From the NCBI GenBank assembly GCA_034435615.1, contig DAOTWZ010000020.1, positions 1-7,383 of the forward strand: a stretch of 7,383 bases of DNA, in the 5' to 3' direction. Source of the DNA: H17-190 sp034435615 (GTDB taxonomy: Bacteria > Chloroflexota > Dehalococcoidia > SM23-28-2 > HRBIN24). Below, in pieces: positions 6,134-7,383 of the stretch. Within the stretch, counting starts at the first letter, position 1. Each line of letters opens with the position of its first letter. A program made the translations under genes and the position numbers. The notes under the pieces are model-generated. The model was not told the DNA's origin. It ran no database searches and worked only from the letters and a program-made list of their open reading frames with translations.

Positions 6134-7252
6134 TCAACGAGCCTCCGGGGGAGACGGCGCCCCGGACCTGTCCCGCTCCTCCCAGGCGAAGCGGACCAGG
6201 GCCATGAGACCCCCGGTGACCAGGGAGTGGCCGCCCAGGAGGACGGGGATGGGGGCGGCCCGGGCCAGGACGGTGAGCCGGCGTAGCCTGGGCTCGCCGA
6301 TGCCGTCCGGGTAGCCCAGGTCGGACAGGAAGCGGTCGGCCCGGCTGGCGGGGGCCCGCCAGTGGGCCAGAAGGGGGCGAGTGTCCAGGACGACGCCGTC
6401 CCCCAGGCGGGGCAGGGCGGCCATCAGCTCCTCCAGGCCCGCCGCCTCGGCGTAGAGGCCCAAGAGGGAGGTGGCCTGCAGCCCCAGGGCCTCCAGCCCT
6501 CGCTCCTCGGCCAGCAGCCGCACGCGGCAGGCCGTCTCCCGCTCCAGGAAGCGCCAGACGTGGCTGCCCACCCTGCCGGCCACGAAGAGCTGGCGGGAAG
6601 CGTCGGTGAGGAGGGGGAGCAGGCGTCGGTAGGGGGAGAGGTCGGCGGCGAAGGAGTCGAGACAGGCGGCCAGCCGGCGCCCCGGCGCGTAGCCGGTGAG
6701 CTTCAGGATGGCCAGGTCGGCGGGGCTGTCGATGTCGAAGGTGGTGGAGAGGGTGCGGGGCAGCTCGTGCACCGGGAGCCCCGCCTCCTGGGCCAGGGCG
6801 CGGGCCAGGGCATTGTCCCGGGCCGGGGGAGCGACGGCCTCCAGAGCGGCGGCCGGCCGCAGGGCCACCATATCCGAGGAGTGGGCATTGTTGACGATGG
6901 CCCCCTCCCCCCGCTCCAGGGCTACGGCGATGGCTGCCCACTCGTCCACCGTCAGCAGGGGGAGGGCGCCTCCCCCCAGGTAGACCAGAGCCTCCAGCTG
7001 GTGCCGGCGCACCAGCTCCAGCAGCCGCTGGCCGAAGTGGAAAGGGCCAGCGTCCTCCTCCACCTCCACACCCGGAGGCAGCTGCGTCAGGGCGTCGGGG
7101 GCGGCGGTGGCGATTATGGCGCCAGCGTAGGCGCCGGTGGAGAGGGCGGTCTCTATGCTGTCCAGGGCGGCGGCCCGACGGGCGGCCTCCACCGCCTCCT
7201 CCACCGTCGTCCCACCCCGCCCGCCCAGGAAGACTACCAGCGTGGGGCGCAT
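6134..7252 (-). CDS. Uncharacterised protein with a MobA/CofC-like nucleotidyltransferase N-terminal half
   Basis: A 372-residue soluble protein that I do not recognise as a named family. Residues 1-185 suggest a GT-A/Rossmann-like fold: starting strand TLVVFLGG (4-11), YLGGGALPLLT (91-101) in the place of the metal-binding DxPLL segment of MobA/CofC-type enzymes, and FDIDSPADLAIL (172-183), which strongly resembles their closing FDIDTPEDL motif. The N-terminal LAAGxGTR...K nucleotide-binding loop is not present, and the first motif has glycine where an Asp is expected, so catalytic ability is uncertain. Residues ~190-372 form a second region with GRVGSHVWRFLE (226-237) and a glycine-rich VLLGGHSLVTGG (337-348) that I cannot place. 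ATG 7252 fits the first strand, although the ribosome-binding site (AGGG) is weak. It starts 21 bases after the transporter gene and is probably in one operon with it, possibly also with glyA. Function unknown. Confidence 0.83.
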   Translation of the reverse strand: MRPTLVVFLGGRGGTTVEEAVEAARRAAALDSIETALSTGAYAGAIIATAAPDALTQLPPGVEVEEDAGPFHFGQRLLELVRRHQLEALVYLGGGALPLLTVDEWAAIAVALERGEGAIVNNAHSSDMVALRPAAALEAVAPPARDNALARALAQEAGLPVHELPRTLSTTFDIDSPADLAILKLTGYAPGRRLAACLDSFAADLSPYRRLLPLLTDASRQLFVAGRVGSHVWRFLERETACRVRLLAEERGLEALGLQATSLLGLYAEAAGLEELMAALPRLGDGVVLDTRPLLAHWRAPASRADRFLSDLGYPDGIGEPRLRRLTVLARAAPIPVLLGGHSLVTGGLMALVRFAWEERDRSGAPSPPEAR

Positions 7253-7273
7253 GGCGGCCCTATCGCCCCGCTC

Positions 7274-7383
7274 TCAGGCGATGGCCTCCAGCGGCTGCCG
7301 ACGCTCCGGCTTCCGCACCAGAGCGAAGCAGGGGACGGCCAGCAGGCTGATGATGCTCCCCAGGAGGAAGGCGCCCCCGTAGC
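7274..7383 (-). CDS. C-terminal end of a probable MFS transporter (start outside window)
   Basis: The frame is open from the right edge and ends at TGA (7274-7276), giving 35 residues. A hydrophobic helix (GAFLLGSIISLLAVPCFAL) is followed by a basic, cytoplasmic-looking tail (VRKPERRQPLEAIA). A small-residue-rich last membrane helix with a short Arg/Lys tail is typical of major facilitator superfamily transporters, but so little is present that another membrane protein family is possible and no substrate can be named. The 21-base gap to the next gene on the same strand suggests co-transcription. Confidence 0.6.
   Translation of the reverse strand, partial: YGGAFLLGSIISLLAVPCFALVRKPERRQPLEAIA

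Noticed and set aside
5097..6314. 405-codon open frame on the + strand opposite glyA
   Set aside because: Same composition effect. Its product is a low-complexity Gly/Val/His/Leu chain with no motifs, while the opposite strand encodes an unmistakable GlyA.

Overview
The window is a very G+C-rich bacterial (possibly archaeal) segment. It holds five complete protein genes and two gene ends, packed with short gaps. I see no tRNA, rRNA, CRISPR array, insertion sequence or integrase. Strong GGAGG-type ribosome-binding sites, GTG/TTG starts, heavy AGG arginine use and unexpectedly frequent ATA isoleucine codons fit a thermophile-like, high-GC lineage. Chloroflexota is my best guess, but it is an inference with low confidence. 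Gene order and sequence give no sign of recent transfer.

Left part (1-2555). The last 28 codons of an unidentified + strand gene (ends 89) meet, tail to tail, a - strand gene (129-1310). That gene encodes a member of the iron-dependent alcohol dehydrogenase superfamily, closest by motif to maleylacetate reductase, but with two of the four usual metal ligands replaced. It is divergent from a + strand gene (1482-2555) for a zinc-type glucose 1-dehydrogenase. The 171-base divergent spacer carries a small inverted repeat in an A/T island. It also carries two mutually exclusive hairpins in the glucose dehydrogenase leader, one of which would hide the ribosome-binding site. This candidate RNA switch is the most interesting non-coding signal here.

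Middle (2556-4754). After a 33-base gap comes a 721-residue glycogen-debranching-type glucosidase. The two genes very probably form an operon. The debranching enzyme would release free glucose from alpha-1,6 branch points, and the dehydrogenase would oxidise free glucose to gluconolactone. This fits a route that uses glucose without first phosphorylating it. The gap contains a hairpin overlapping the ribosome-binding site of the second gene, consistent with translational coupling.

Right part (4755-7383). Everything is on the - strand. In transcription order there is the C-terminal end of a probable MFS transporter (enters at 7383, stops at 7274), then a 372-residue uncharacterised protein whose N-terminal half resembles MobA/CofC-type nucleotidyltransferases, then glyA (serine hydroxymethyltransferase, 6029-4779). 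The glyA gene is convergent with the debranching enzyme gene. No intergenic stretch exceeds 300 bases.
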